Positions 9,626-23,062 of a DNA stretch of 64,000 nt are shown here, in pieces. Position 1 is the stretch's first letter, and each line of letters opens with the position of its first letter. Made by a program: the position numbers and the translations under genes. The notes below the pieces were generated by a model, which was not told where the DNA came from, did not search any database, and saw only the letters and a list, made by a program, of their open reading frames with translations. The DNA comes from Malus domestica (taxonomy: Eukaryota > Streptophyta > Magnoliopsida > Rosales > Rosaceae). The DNA is taken from contig NC_091667.1 of NCBI RefSeq assembly GCF_042453785.1, forward strand, positions 36,014,001 to 36,078,000. Direction: 5' to 3'.

Positions 9626-10732
9626 AAAACAAATGCATATCTATATATCAGAATGGTGATAATATTTTTCTTTTTTAAAGCATAATTTGCAGGACTAAAT
9701 GAGATTAACTATTTTGTAATAGTCGTGTGAGAGAAATCAACTCTTCTGTGTAGGCGCGAGGACCATTACATTCAGAAAACCCCATGCCCTTTCTCATCGG
9801 CCTATTTTTTATTTATTAATAAACTAAAATAAAAGAACTAGATATATAAGTGGGGTGATCGAACCAAAACCCTCAAGGAACAAACAATCAACAAAAACGA
9901 AAATAAGGATGCAATAAAATATCTTGAGCATGGGCATAGAAACACAAAAAGTTGATTACATTGCTAATGCACTTTTTAATAAAGATGGGTTTTGTGCTTG
10001 TGTAATTTATCTTTTATTAGATAGTGTATCACCAGGGTGATCGTTTTTGTGTTTAAGTAGTATTACTCATTAATGGAATCTGATTTTAATTGGTAGTAGT
10101 CCACTGCACTGAGTGCTTATCATCATCAGATTAGGAAGAAAGAAGTGAAACCAGAAGACAAAGATCTCCTATAATTATGTAGTTTATTGAATATTTAGCT
10201 TACTAGGTTATTTAAATAAGTCCATCTCATGAACCCAACCCTAGACTTTGGCTTTCTCATGGTTCATCCCATTAAATTAGCTGGCGATGTGCAAATTCGA
10301 TTATATTATTAGGACATCTTGTGGACGATTTTGATACGTGAATAAAGAATATATTCTTTTGTATGTATATCTTAAGTTAGATGTAAGAGGATATATCTTC
10401 GATTCTATGTAAGAATTGCTTTGATAAGTTTAATTGAAAGACGAGACAACTGCATACGTAAGCAGATTTCATGAAATAGACAAATGATCATCTAGTTCAA
10501 CCTGCATGGTGTGGTGTGCCATAAGGTCAAAAGGGGGGACACATATATTAGGTTTTAGTACAGAAGGGAAGATGGCGTGGAGGAGCCCATGCGTGAGCGT
10601 TTTGAAAAGCTTAATTTGAAGGCATTGTACCGACTCACACTCCAATTTCAATGAATCTGGGATTAGGTTAACTGGCTAGGGTAGAGAGTTTAATAAGTTT
10701 GAATTTTCCAATTTTATAGATTTGAGTAATTA
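9626..10732. other. Intergenic, no gene seen
   Basis: AT-rich sequence with stop codons in all frames. I see no splice-supported coding region, RNA gene or clear repeat. Confidence 0.6.
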
Positions 10733-11367
10733 AGGGTGGTTTGATAACATTTCTTTTCTAGTTTTTTTTACTAAAAACTCGTTTGATAACTACGTTCATA
10801 TTTCAGGGATGAGTATCATCTTCGGATTATCTTTGTGAGGATCCTAGGGATCCACACATCTTAGCTATTCATCGTATATCGTCCGTCCAATTTTCGTTAG
10901 GTACTATTTATGGAATCCGGATCCTCGTCGGATCCTCTTTGTGAGAATCCAGGAGATCCGTGAATCGTGTCCGTTCATCGTACATCGTGTGGTCATAAAT
11001 CATTTTAAATATTTTTATTTAAAATTAAACACAAACAACACTTGACAAAAACTGACCGCATGACATACGATAAACGAACACAATTCACAGACCTAGGATC
11101 CTCACCAAAAGAATCCGGATAGGATCCTGTTGGCTATTTGTGTTTAATTTTATATTTAAAATTCAAAATAATTTCTGACCACTTGATGTACGATAAACGT
11201 TTAAGGATCCTCACAATTTGAATTTGAATAGGATCCAAATCCAGTTTTGAAAACTCAACAAAGTAGCTTTCAATTTTCATTTATTTGAAAACTCTAAACT
11301 GAAAGTAATTAACAAAGAAGTTAAAAACAAATGTGAAAAATGAAAACAAAATGGTTACCAAACCACT
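10733..11367. mobile_element. Nested MITEs (outer element)
   Basis: The ends are imperfect inverted repeats: GGGTGGTTTGATAAC on the left and the complement of GAGTGGTTTGGTAACCATTT on the right. The middle is occupied by other inverted-repeat elements built around 'ggatcctctttgtgag' type sequence (about 10810-11240, and the innermost at 10913-11130). The outer element is therefore split by at least one later insertion. Confidence 0.65.
10913..11130. mobile_element. Innermost MITE with inverted repeats of about 80 bp
   Basis: The left arm has 'gaatccggatcctcgtcgga' then 'ttcatcgtacatcg'. The right arm has the complement, ending 'gaatccggataggatcctg'. The arms could fold into a long hairpin. 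Confidence 0.65.
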
Positions 11368-12225
11368 CATTAGAATATTGTCTTGTTAAAAAAATATAAA
11401 AAATTCAAGCCAACGGACAACTTGAAGTTAGTGACTTTTTTGTGTGAGTTTGCAACAGTATGAAGGATAAATTTTTCAGTTTGTCAAAAAAACACAGCTT
11501 GATACACCAAGTGTCATAATACAATTTGATGAAGAAAAAAAATTCTTTAAGTTTTCAACCAATTGTGCTATTATACTTAGTTTACCAAACCGTGTTCCGG
11601 ACATTGAAAAATCTCTCTAGTATGAAGGGGGCTTACAGAAAACGAAGGGACTGTGGGCCTATTGGTACAGTATTACAAGTGATTTTTTAGTGAACACATC
11701 CTGATAACCAAAAGTGTGTTATTACAATTTGTTGGAAATTTGAAAAAAATAAAATAAAATAAAAAACTCCAACCAATTGTAGTTATGATTCATGAAACTT
11801 GGTCTATGTGGACAACATTTTGGGCACGCTCAAAATTTTCTTCAGCATAACAAAAAATGGACATTATTCAAATGTGTAAAACTTGCAATGGAGAAAATTC
11901 TCAATGTGTATATGCTCTGTTAATTTCCACTTTAGTTACCACTTTTCTTACCTCCTTTTATATTAATATCTTCACCTTTCCTAAAGCATATCATTAATTT
12001 TCTTGTTGAGGGTATCTTTGCTTCTCGAATCTTTGGATTTACGATGAAGATCTAGTAAGTTTTGCTAGAAATAGCAAGAAGAAAACACAATACGACAAAA
12101 GATTAACTTTCCAAAAGGTCTGATTTGAACAAACGGATATCTATGACTTTTTCTTCACAAAGCTTTGCTATATTTATATATATATTTGTCCCGACTCTCT
12201 CAAAGCCAAAAGCGTATCAATAAGA
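11368..12225. other. Intergenic, with short inverted-repeat remnants; upstream region of the RRM gene
   Basis: Two segments with the pairing 'caccaagtgtcataatacaa' / 'ttgtgctattatacttagtt' (about 11495-11590 and 11700-11810) look like old MITE remnants. A similar pair lies near 20480-20570. A TATA-rich stretch (TATATTTATATATATATTT, 12168-12186) lies about 40 bp before the start codon of the next gene. Confidence 0.5.
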
Positions 12226-13547
12226 ATGATCAAGGTCGGAGCAAACGGTTACAGTGGCAAACAATTTGGTGATACAACCAAAACCAAGATATTTGTCGGA
12301 GGATTGCCGTGGGAGACTCGAGTCGGCACCATGAGACGCTATTTCGAGCAGTTCGGGGAGATCCTGGAGGCCGTTGTCATCACTGACAAGTTCACAGCAA
12401 GATCAAAAGGCTATGGTTTTGTAAGTTTACTGCTTGGTTTCTTATGTTATTGCTTTAGATTAAAGTTTTATAGGTACGTATCGATACAGAATGAACGTCA
12501 TGCACAAAGAATTTATGTTTTGAGTACTGCCGTTATTAGTTTTTAGATATATTGTTGGTTGTTGATTAGGTAACGTTCAAGGATCCAGAATCAGCTATGA
12601 GAGCTTGTGAAAACCCTAATCCTATCATCGATGGAAGGCGAGCTAATTGTAATCTTGCAGTCCTCGGTGCACAGAAGAATCGTCCAACCACTCCTCAGCC
12701 TCAACATGGTCTGTCTCTTCTTTAGTTTCTATGTGTTTTTGTGAGAAAACCTTCCATGCTCTAGGGATTTCGAGGCAACGGTATCTTAAGTCAATCACAT
12801 ATACTGTTAGCCCATTATGCAAGATAGTTAAAGCACGTCAAAGTGCATTATTGACTTGAAATATTGTCGCCCTAGCATTCCAGGTGGACGTAAGTTTTTC
12901 ATGAACTCTAGTCTGACCTAATCTGGTGTGTGTTAATCTTTCAGAAGTTGTTGAGGGAATGAAGAAAACCAGATCATCATCCATACCTTTCATCAACACC
13001 TATTTCCATCACTACAACCCCCAATATGCATTAATCCCTTATTCGACTTACGGGTAAGAAGACATAATTAGTGAAAATTTAGGCACTTAATTTACCTAAT
13101 TATCTTCTTAATTCTGATAATCCGATCCTCTTGGCTTTCAGATATCCAATTTACCAGCAAGACAATAACGTTGCATTAATGGTTAGTTTACTTGTGTTGT
13201 TTAATTCATCTAAGGATTAGACCGGTTGGTCATGGCATTGTGCCTGCCTCCAAAGTTCGAATTCCCGCCCCGCATCTGCACTAATAGATTCGTTTAAGCT
13301 GACAAGGACTTTAACATATGAAATGCAGAATTATAATTACACCGGATATGGTGGCTGGGGGCAACAGCAACACTACTATCCTTATCCTGGGGTGTACTAT
13401 TATCCGTGTGTTCCAGTACAAGCACAACCTGGACATAATAGTCCAACAACATCCAATCCCAGACCCAAACTACAGAGCTTACCGCTTGCACTTCCTACAA
13501 CTACAGTCACAGGTACTTACTCCAACTTTGGTCTCTACTCTAACTAG
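12226..13547 (+). CDS. RRM RNA-binding protein, ARP1/RBM24-like
   Basis: Five exons: 12226-12420, 12570-12708, 12945-13053, 13142-13181 and 13329-13547, about 233 aa. All introns are GT-AG and all phases agree. One RRM occupies residues 20-95, with RNP2 [10 protein letters not shown] and RNP1 (SKGYGFV) spanning the first splice junction, then [19 protein letters not shown], the signature of the plant ARP1 and animal RBM24/38 group. The C-terminus is Tyr/Gln/Pro-rich low-complexity ([18 protein letters not shown]), as in the family. These proteins bind RNA in the nucleus or cytoplasm; Arabidopsis ARP1 is ABA-regulated. The first ATG was chosen because it opens the frame into the RRM without interruption. 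The last exon is short for the family, so further 3' splicing is possible. Intron 4 holds a tRNA-like SINE scrap near 13220-13300. Confidence 0.82.
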
Positions 13548-14600
13548 TCCAGTGCATTCTAGTTATATATCCAATGCCAGCACAACCCGTCGCCGGGAAC
13601 CGCCAACAACTGCCTCCGATTCTGCGAAGAGCTCATCGACTAATGTACGGTTATAAGGTTGGGATAGAAAGGGCCAAAGAGATGCAATAATACATTCCCT
13701 GTTACAGACTCTGTTCTTTTAGCTACTTGATTCATTCATACATTTTTTCATTGTCAATAACCCAAAAGGGAGCTGATGACAAAATTTCGTAGATATTTTC
13801 AGTTTTTGTTTTCAAATACGAGTTCTCTGTGGTCTAGTTGCCCCTTGAGGGCGTTGTTCGATGAAATTTGGAGTCAATGATCAAACCCGGATGGAAATTG
13901 TATGTCGTACGAGAATTAGAATAAAGGATATACGACCAGGTACAAGGCAAATTATCTCGACAAGAGGACAAGGAAAGTGACTTGTTAATTCTTAATGGAT
14001 TACTTAATACTGTTAGGCAATTGTCTCACTTACGAAACCACTGCGGCGATATCATAAACCAATAATGCACTATCTTTTCTTTAAATTTTAATATTTTTGT
14101 GCGTTATTAGTTTCGAACACTGCCACAGTGGCCTCCCAAGTGTAGGTTAGTCTCTCCCACAAAACCTACCTCCATAGCAAGTATGTGGGAAGATATTTGG
14201 GATCAGGGATCTCAAATGTCAACCCAACTCTTAACAACTCGAAAGCCAAATGTGGGTGAGATTAGAATGCCAAAAGAGCACCTAGAAAAGTTACGACCGG
14301 CGAGCTCTTACGAGTTTCCGGTCGTGAGAAGCATCATAAGCATTTGAGAATTTCAGGACTATGCCTCTAGATTTCATAACAAAGTAAAAATTAAACCATT
14401 AAACTCCTCAGAAATCCATCCAACTCTACAAGTTTGAAATAAACCCACAGATAACCCCGTGTAGCTCCCAACGATACCTTAACAGTAACCTAGACAAAAG
14501 CACAGATAAACACGATATGCCGAAATACAAGTCTCTGTGTATGCTTACGGTTGATATATCTATCAGCAGCAGATTAGTCAAGGAAACATGCAAAGGTGGT
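13548..14600. other. Convergent 3' intergenic region
   Basis: This lies between the stop codons of the RRM gene (+) and the CID gene (-) and should hold both 3' UTRs. No further coding region is seen. Confidence 0.6.
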
Positions 14601-17112
14601 TCACTGCGATGGAGAACGAGGGGTACGGGGTCGAACTGGTGTCTTTGAGGGGCTTACCCTGCATGCATAATACATAAGAATGAATAGGATGTCCAAAGTA
14701 AATTGCTGCTAAAAGAAAATTTGAGGTGTGGGAGGTGGGGGATGTTGTGAGGAGATGTAACTTGTAAGCTAAACATTCTGCCAAACTGACCTTATCGGTA
14801 GCGATCCCAAAACCACACCACTACAGTTAAGAGCTGCAATTGCGCTTTCAGCCTGCGAGAGTGAAAACACAGAGCACAACAGAAAGTATGAGTAGACTAA
14901 TAGACAACCTTCAATCTAACCGCACTTCTTTAAACAACAGAAGGACCATTTCCTTGTTCAAAATAATTTATGATCTTCAAAATAGTTCACCAATTAAATC
15001 AAAATATTATTGGTGACGGTGATTTTGAACATATATATGTGCAACAACAGACCACATCAATGATTTGCAATCAATTTGGTGTTAGCCATGCCCATACAAC
15101 TCCATTTCAGCATGTTTGGAGAGCAGATCGGATATGCATACACGCTCACAAAGCACAGAACAGAGTGAGGCCGATGAGTGCTAAAAAATCCAACTTACAT
15201 ATAGAAGGGCCACTAGATACTTACCACAGTAAATTCAACAAAAGCAATACGAGTGGAGTGCTGATAGTCTCCAAGCAGCCTCAGGCGCTGAACCTACACG
15301 AGCCAGAAAAAAGTCCATACGATAAGATTGCAATTTTAGAACAAGAAGTAATCAAAATTTGTCACAGAAAGAACTACCAACCTCTCCACAAAGTGATTCA
15401 AAAAAGAGTTTGACATCAGCTTGAGTAACCTGCACGAGTAAACAAATAAAATCAGGAAAAGGCACACCAGTTCTGGTCCTAGAACCCTAACGAGACTGGA
15501 AAGTTGAAATTACCTTCTTGTCAATATTCGTACAGTAAATAGTCCTTGAGCACATCTCACGCTCATCCTCAGACTAAATCATATAAACAGAAGAAACCCA
15601 AGTAAGAACAGGTAAAATCAGTGCAATTCAATGAATCACTTTTTAACACTCTTGGCAAAAATGTTGATGACAAGCGGTAAAATATGGTCCTCACCCTTGG
15701 CAAAAATGTTGGGTTAACCGGTGCAATTGCAGTTTTTGAAGGCAGCACCCTTACTGGGTAATAGCCAAGCATGGTTCCTGACAGAGTTAGAGCATTCCTT
15801 GCACCGTCTGCAAGGGTGGATAAAAAAGTTGATTCAGCACATCGAAATCATAACAAGACCCAGACTTATCAATGAACTAAAGTATGTCAGCTTTTGATAT
15901 TACCTTCATCTGTGAACTCAATGAAGGCAAATCGAAGAATCGAATTTGGATCACCGCAGACACGACAGTCCACAACCTTTAGGAAGGAAAATTCAGATTA
16001 TAATCCACCATTCTAGCATTATCTATGTTGAACCAGTACAAACAAGAAAACGAAAAACTTGGTTACCTGTCCACAGCCAAGAAAAAGAGCAGCCAGGTTC
16101 TCTTCAGTAACCTGATACAGAGTAAATTGAGTGTCAGTCATACAAAGATTAACATTGGCTGCATAAAATTTTAAAAATGTGGCAACAAACTACAATGCAA
16201 CTATTACCTGTTGATCAATGTCAGATACATACACAGTCCTCCTAATCATCTCCTCCCTCTGAGCCAAATTCAATTTGTAATAGTTCTTACGCCGACCTTG
16301 ACTATAACCATTCTTCTTCTGCAGACGAAGAAAAAGGAAACAAACAATAAGCAAAGCACAAATAAACAAAAATTGGTAGTTGATCAATGAAATTTCTAGA
16401 TAACTAAAAGTCGAAAAAGAATAAAAAATTTCATATGAACCATCATCAAACACAAGGAAAAACAACCAGACAAAGGGAAAACAACACCACTTTGTTGGTC
16501 AATTAATTTCCTGCATTTTCTCAGCAACCAAACAGAAAAATTTAAACTTTGGTAAGGAAATGGAAGAACCTCACATACCTTCCTACCCATTAGTCCATTG
16601 GCATTGCCAGAGTTACTGTGCATTACAAAACCATTAGTATATCCATACCCACCAGCAAAATCGAAGCCGCCGTTGTTGTTGACAAGGGAAGGAGGCACAA
16701 ACTCCTCAGCCATGGGATTCAACTTAGACAACAAGTCCGCCAAATCTCTCATATCACGGTTGTAATTCTCATCGCCTTCGCCATTCAACCTCTGATCAAT
16801 CACATAACCATCAGACTTGGCCTCCTCCGTCTGATGGTTATCGACCCCCCCATTGGAATCAAACCCATTTGGGGTCTGACCCGATGGAGCTTTGTGATTG
16901 TTAGTGGCGACTGAGAAAGTTGTCACTTTCTCCTGCTCCTGAAACTTCCCCTCGACACTCTGATCGTCTCCGTTGGACTGTACATTGGACTCAGCACTCA
17001 GAGCAACAGAGGAATCGACTCTGGGTTTTGGGTTTCCGAGATCGTTCTGTGCATTCGGGTCCGACGACACTGCTGTGTTGTCGAAATTTGGTGCATTCTC
17101 AGCAACCGCCAT
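14601..17112 (-). CDS. CID-type PABP-interacting protein (PAM2 + two RRMs)
   Basis: Ten exons on the minus strand: 17112-16579, 16318-16208, 16111-16067, 15976-15904, 15807-15695, 15573-15514, 15429-15382, 15293-15225, 14852-14791 and 14658-14601. All junctions are GT-AG and in phase, giving about 390 aa. The acidic, Asn/Ser-rich N-terminus contains a PAM2 motif (LSKLNPMAEEFVPPSL, around residue 140), which binds the MLLE domain of poly(A)-binding protein. A basic stretch (KKNGYSQGRRKNYYK) follows, then two RRMs: RTVYVSDIDQQVTEENL to VRVLPSKTAIAPVNP, and RTIYCTNIDKKVTQADV to IRVSPSKTPVRPR. This order is diagnostic of plant CID8-CID13 proteins, which link RNA to PABP in the cytoplasm. Start: the ATG at 17112, MAVAENAP. 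It is convergent with the RRM gene. I cannot tell which CID paralogue it is. Confidence 0.92.
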
Positions 17113-17560
17113 GATCAAAGAACAGCAACCCCTTTATTCGATTCAAAGACTGGATTTTTAGACTTCTCGAAAATTTATCACACCAACAAAGACTAAATTG
17201 GATTTCTGCAAAATTGTTACCCAACACTACTGGTCATAAAAAATTTAAAAAAAAATTTAACACCTACGAAGAACAAAATTGAATTTGTAAACAGACCCAG
17301 ATGATGAATTTCACAGGAAAAACTTACCCGGATTTTTCTAGTCCAACTCCATTGAAATGAAATCAAACCCACCTCAAGATCGCTTAAGTACAAGAGATTA
17401 AAAAGGCAAAAGCAACAAAAAGGGCAAAAAAAGCCTGCAAATTTGATAAGGAAATGGGTAATAAAAAACAGAGCACTACCTTTTTTTTTTTTTTCTTTCT
17501 TCTTATTCCCTCTTATTTATATTAAAAGATTATAAATTTCAGTGACGATGAAAGACTCGA
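17113..17560 (-). promoter_or_regulatory. 5' leader of the CID gene with probable leader intron
   Basis: On the minus strand, a donor CCGG|GTAAGT (near 17332) and an acceptor TTTTGCAG (near 17206) could bound a leader intron of about 130 bp ahead of the ATG. Farther upstream is a CT-rich, TATA-containing stretch (17480-17540). The transcription start is not determined. Confidence 0.45.
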
Positions 17561-18006
17561 GAGCGAGGGAGCAGAGAGAGGAATAAAGGGTGTTTGTTTT
17601 TGGTGCTTGGGATCGTCCGTTTTACGCAGAGGAGAGAGAGCGAAAGGGCACTGCCTTTTTGGACCTTCTCTTCTCTCACAACGTACCAAAATGTTGATGA
17701 TGATGATGATGCAAAAATTTAGATGATTTGGAAAGAAAAATACCCACCAACCCAATTAACTTTTATTTTTTTTAATTTCCACAATAACCCATGTGTTTTC
17801 TTTTCCACACTTTCCCATTTATTTATACACAATTAAATATGTAAAAAATATATAATATTATATAGATAATGACATGCATCGAACATGTGTGACCTACATC
17901 CATGCGTTGAGATGGATTAGGGATAGCATATATGGAAATAAATTAAGTAGGGTTCATTTTACTTACCATATCAATAAAGTTTTGGATATGCATCCATCCC
18001 CACAAT
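17561..18006. other. Intergenic, no gene seen
   Basis: Upstream of the CID gene. It includes a (ATG)n-like triplet run near 17694-17712 and otherwise AT-rich sequence. Confidence 0.55.
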
Positions 18007-18391
18007 GTTTTTTGCATTTTTCTGGTCAGAAAAATAATTTTTTTAGTGAGGTTGTTTGTCACGTTATAATCCAAAATAAGTTGTCGACGTTAAATTTAAA
18101 TTGCATCAACAATAAGTTTTAACCCGCTAAGTAGAGTTGGTCGTATGAATCATAAAATACTAGTACGCTTGATTTTCTATATGCCTTTCCAACGAAATAT
18201 TTAGCGCAAAATAGAGCCTACTAGTGTTCTAGAATTTATATAATGGACCGACTCAACCCCACTTATGATATAGTGCTTTGTTATTGTTGTTGGTGCAATT
18301 TAAATTTCAAGTCAACAACTTCTTTTCGATTATAACTAAAAACCTCACTCAAAAAAATTATTTTTTCTGACCAGAAAAATGCAAAAAACAA
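18007..18391. mobile_element. Inverted-repeat element (MITE-like)
   Basis: The left arm 'gttttttgcatttttctggt' continuing 'cagaaaaataa' (18008-18040) is inverted at 18350-18391 ('ctgaccagaaaaatgcaaaa'). 'gtgaggttgttt' on the left pairs with 'aaaacctcac' on the right. The arms are about 50-60 bp. I could not fix a target duplication. Confidence 0.6.
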
Positions 18392-21300
18392 ATTTCCAAA
18401 TAAAGAAATAGAAACGAAATTCCCATTTGGGGCGGTGATACAATTTTATTTATTTAGAAGTTATTTAATTATTATGTTTTAAGCATCTCACAAAAGTATA
18501 ATTGTTTTATTTACGAAAAAAAAATGGAGAAATCGAATACAGAAGCATGTTGGAGTTTTTTATGCTTGAAAGTTGAACGTTGACAAAGGAGGCATATGAT
18601 TTGCTTTGGTTTTTGTTTTCGTAGGTGATCAAAACAAACTTTGGATTGTTATCTGTTTTATTTTTTTGGAATAGAAAACAAATGAAAATTTGACCATGTC
18701 GCCTACCAATTTAAGTATTAGTTTTTCTGTTGTTGGAATTTAAAGTAGGGTAATAATATCTACATATCTATTTTTACTTCGTACATATTTTCTTAATTTT
18801 TTATCGTTGGATCTAATGAATAGAAAATTATCAATGGATAAAAATTAACGATAGTGTGAGAATAACACTTTCTTTTAAAGCATAGTTAACAAAGAAACCA
18901 ATCCAGCTACAAATGATACGAGCTGTATGGTTAAAATATGAACAAATAGTCGAACCTAGGATTTCGAACGTGTGAGTAAGTAGAACAATTGAGCTATAAA
19001 TCTTTACCTAATTAGTTTATTTATCACAAATTTTGTGCATGTAAGTGTGTATAATATAATAAATAAACAATAACTACTATTGCTTAATTCAATTTCACAA
19101 TTTTTCCAGACCAAAAAAAGAAGGATGATAAGATATAGTGGTTATGTTTGGGTATGGGAGTTCCAAGCCTCCACGCATGGAGATCAACTAATTAAGAAAT
19201 GGACTATAAAATGTTAGATAAAGGAGATTAATCTCTCTCATGTCTTTTATGCTCATGGAGAGCATTTGTAATCCCCATATCGAACAAATTATAGTTAATT
19301 TTTTCATAATTTGGTCTATCCTTCTTGGAATTTGGGAAATCTCTTATCCAAACATATGGGACGATACCTGGACAAGCACTAGGTCGAGTCAGTATGTTGG
19401 AAAGGGTTGCGACTCCATCTGCCAAATGATCCGACCTACTCAAATTTCGATGTTTCAATAGTCGGCGACCATAACACATGATCCATTCCATCTTTCAAGA
19501 AGTTGATTAAACCAAATTGGATTATCATGTGACAACAACTCGGCACTGCAAGCTCGTTCCTGCTTCATTGTTTTATCTCTATAATTGTTCATAAAGAACC
19601 AAACAAAAGCATAAATTCAAATTGAAATTAAGCAACAAATAGATCAACCCTAGTGAATAGGTAAAATGTCTAGAAACATTTATTTAGCACAAGAAACAAG
19701 ATAATTAGGTAAACAAACAACTAAATCGAGAGAGGAAAACTCCCAGAAAAAAAAATCACAAATCATAAATACCTGAAGAGTGAAGACATGATAACTCGAA
19801 GAGTTTTGATAAACAAGGAAAATTCGAAAATAGACCTTGAGGAGGGGAGGAGGAGAGCAAACATCAACCCTAGATATAGGAGGAAAGGTGTTTGAGCATA
19901 GTGGTGGATATGAGACGAGATAAATTAGAGGCTATGTTTTAGGGTAAGAAGAGTAAATGTTATATTGTAAGGAGATGACCACTACAAGAATGCATACCTG
20001 ATAGAAACACAACGCGTGTCGCACGATTCTAGAAATGAATATAACTTGTAAGCCGGTTATGTTCACGCGATTAACAAAAAGTGAAACTCATTATTCGAAT
20101 TGTCAAAAAATATTACTATAACCGTAACACCAACCTTGTTTTACTATATTAGGTTAAACTAGTTAAAATCGAATTAGACGAGTAATTTCGAACGTTTGCA
20201 CAACCCTATCACAAGTGACACTTGATGTGAATATTTTATGACAAAGGTATCATCTACGAAGGAGTGTGCCATAGGAAGTTTCTTAGCTCTTTGCCAAAAC
20301 ATGGGAAAATGTTTGCAAAAGTGCACCAAACACACTTCATTTCTTTCGATTAAAGAGAGAAAAATCTATAGAATGAATTCATAGAAGCCTTTATCTCAAA
20401 TCTCCATAATTAATTTGACATCATAAAAGAGAAAACCATAATTTGCTTGGAGAAATTTTTTAATGTGCGGATAACACGGTCAAATACACCAAATATCATA
20501 ACACAAGTTGTTCGATATATACTTACAAAAAAAATTTCACCAACTTGTATTATAACACATGAGTACCGTCCGTATTTCCGGCATACTACAAAAATTTCTC
20601 ATTTGCTTGTTTGTCATACTTAAATGTTTCATGTGTTTATTACTTGGTGAAACAAATGGTTTTGTAATCAAGAAGTAATTATTCTACTTATATATATTAT
20701 GGCATAATTTACAAAAAATACATGTCGACAATTAGATGCTGTTTCGAATTCCCAGACAGAATACCAAGTTGGTGCCCGACCACCAAAAGAGAAAGAAAAC
20801 AAAATATATATATCATCACAATGTTCCCAAATTTATTTTCCTAAACAATTACAAAAAAATATTGAAAAAAAAAACACACACAACAAATAATATAATTTGC
20901 GTAATTTTAATAATTTTATTGAAATTGAAGGATAAAATTTCATCGATAATTGAAATAAACGCTCGATGGAAGAGGGCGGTTTCTGCAGGCAGTGGTCCTT
21001 CACTTTGTTGCTGGTAGTATTCAATGACAAGAAGATGAACTTTCAGTCATCATCCACCCCCATCGCCGAAACTTACAAATTTTGTCTTTATTTTTCGTTT
21101 TTCTAGGCAAAATATAGCAGCCACGAATTTGGATTCTCTCATTTTTCAGTTTCTCTCTCCCCCGTTCTCATCCTATTTGAAAATTCACGATTACGTTCCG
21201 TTTATATGTTATATTGATTTTTTTTTATAGAGAAAAAAAAATAGAAAAGTGAGAGAGGAGGTGAACAGAAGGAAGAGATTTGGAGATGAAAAAATCCTAC

Positions 21301-22328
21301 TCCAAGAATTACAAGATTAATCCGTCAATTCCTCCTGGCTCTTGAATTATGGGGTCATTTTTATTGCCTCCTAAACCATATTTTTTAAAGCTAATTTTCA
21401 TATATTATTTTTAATTTGGCACACGTATTTTTTATTTAAGATAATCACATTATATAGTTCAAACAAAACAACAAACACAATTGAATAATGATCTTTAGAA
21501 TAAGAGAATAAGTGTTCCCTTTTCTTTTTCAGAAATACTCATATTGCCCAATGTGGTCAAGTTTACGCATTTCGTCCAATTTGCGGTCCATATATTTTCT
21601 CAAGATAGAAGCCTCTTTTAAGATCATTTTGTCGTTTCAATTAACTCATCATCATGTATATAGTTATTATCATTCATTTTATTATGTTTTTTTAAAGATT
21701 CTTTACAGCAGTTCACTCTTCTGAGCATGGGGAAGACTCATAGAGATATTTCAATTTTTTCCTGACCATCGTGTGATTCACAAGCATCAAAAATCAAATC
21801 TAGAACATGCCGTGTAAAATACAAACTTAAAATTCGTTCAAACTATTTAGTCACCCGATGATAATTCTAACCGTGATTTTATTTGATTTTTTCAATGCAA
21901 TAGTAAAAAAACCATAAATATACGCATAAGTAAAAAACAATGTGCAGCAATCACTTCTTTTTCTCGACAATAAAGCATGTTTAAAATGATGAGGATAGGG
22001 ACTTCTTAAACATGTTTTGAATTTTATGATCCATCCATTTTCTTGCTAATTTGCGATCACAAAATCGACCATATTTGTTTCGGTGGTGGACCACACCAGA
22101 TAATGATGGGGCTCTGCCAAGATTTCAGTTGCCCTAAATTTGTTCAAGGGTTACCTTATTGCCACGTAATCCAAAGTGTTCTTGTTTATTTCTTTAAGGC
22201 AATGAATCTGACCGTGACATCCAATTTAGTTGCCATGCTAGATGATTATCCACTCACGAAACAAAATTAACCAAAACTAGTCGAACCAAATCTTTTGGCT
22301 TTATTGACAAAACTTATAGATATTTATC
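18392..22328. other. Gene-free stretch of about 3.9 kb
   Basis: No gene can be supported. Frames near 19228-19491, 20736-21017, 21512-21724 and 22043-22270 are short, lack family resemblance and have no supporting splice context. The sequence is AT-rich with short degenerate repeats, including one related to the inverted pairs at 11.5 kb (near 20480-20570). Confidence 0.5.
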
Positions 22329-23062
22329 GAGTCTTTATCAAATATAGCCAAAAATTAACTTTTAATTTTAAAAATGTTACTTTTTATAAAAACTTTTAAA
22401 TATATCTAAAATTTTACTTAAATAGACACAAATACCCTCAAATTTAACAATTAAATAAATTAAAGGTTTTTTAGCTACTGTTTCCTCAAGCTCTGATCAA
22501 ACTTCACTTTCGCTTCTACACTCCACCACCACAACCCTATCCCCTTCGACCTCCTCATCACCAACATTGAGCGCTGCCGCGGTTACTGCCAGTGGGAGTA
22601 GCAGAATTTCAATCATGCCTTCAACGCATTTTTTCTTACTAATATCATTTTTAGTTTTCAATATAAAAATAGTTTTTAAAGTTAATCCACATGTTGTTAT
22701 ATGATTGTATTTGTGAGACCCACGTGGCGCCACATCATCACACTAACAGAACAATTGACATATTTTTCACGAAAAAACTAAAATGATCACAATGGACAAA
22801 TTCAAAGAAAGACTAAAATGATTTATGATAGATAAATTCAAGAACACTACTATTGATTATCATTAATTGTTAAGGACCAGATTAAGAAGTTATGTCAATG
22901 TCACGAATTATTTTAGCTAAAAAGTCTTTAATTTATTTGATTGTTAAATTTAAGGGTATTTGTGTCTATTTAGATGGAATTTTCGATATATTTGAAATAT
23001 TTTATAAAAAGTGACATTTTTGAAATTAAGGGTTAATTTTTGGCTATTTTTGATAAATACTC
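22329..23062. mobile_element. MITE with inverted repeats of about 140 bp
   Basis: The left arm starts GAGTCTTTATCAAATATAGCC and the right arm ends with the near-complement of GAGTATTTATCAAAAATAGCC. The arms stay complementary for about 140 bp, including 'gacacaaataccctcaaatt'. Flanks ATATTTATC and ATATGCATC may be a decayed 9-bp duplication. The interior (22480-22900) shows no coding region. Confidence 0.72.

Noticed and set aside
19228-19491. Minus-strand frame of 87 codons
   Set aside because: No family resemblance, no splice support, and AT-rich surroundings.
22497-22733. Minus-strand frame of 78 codons
   Set aside because: It lies in the interior of the inverted-repeat element 22329-23062 and has no recognisable domain.
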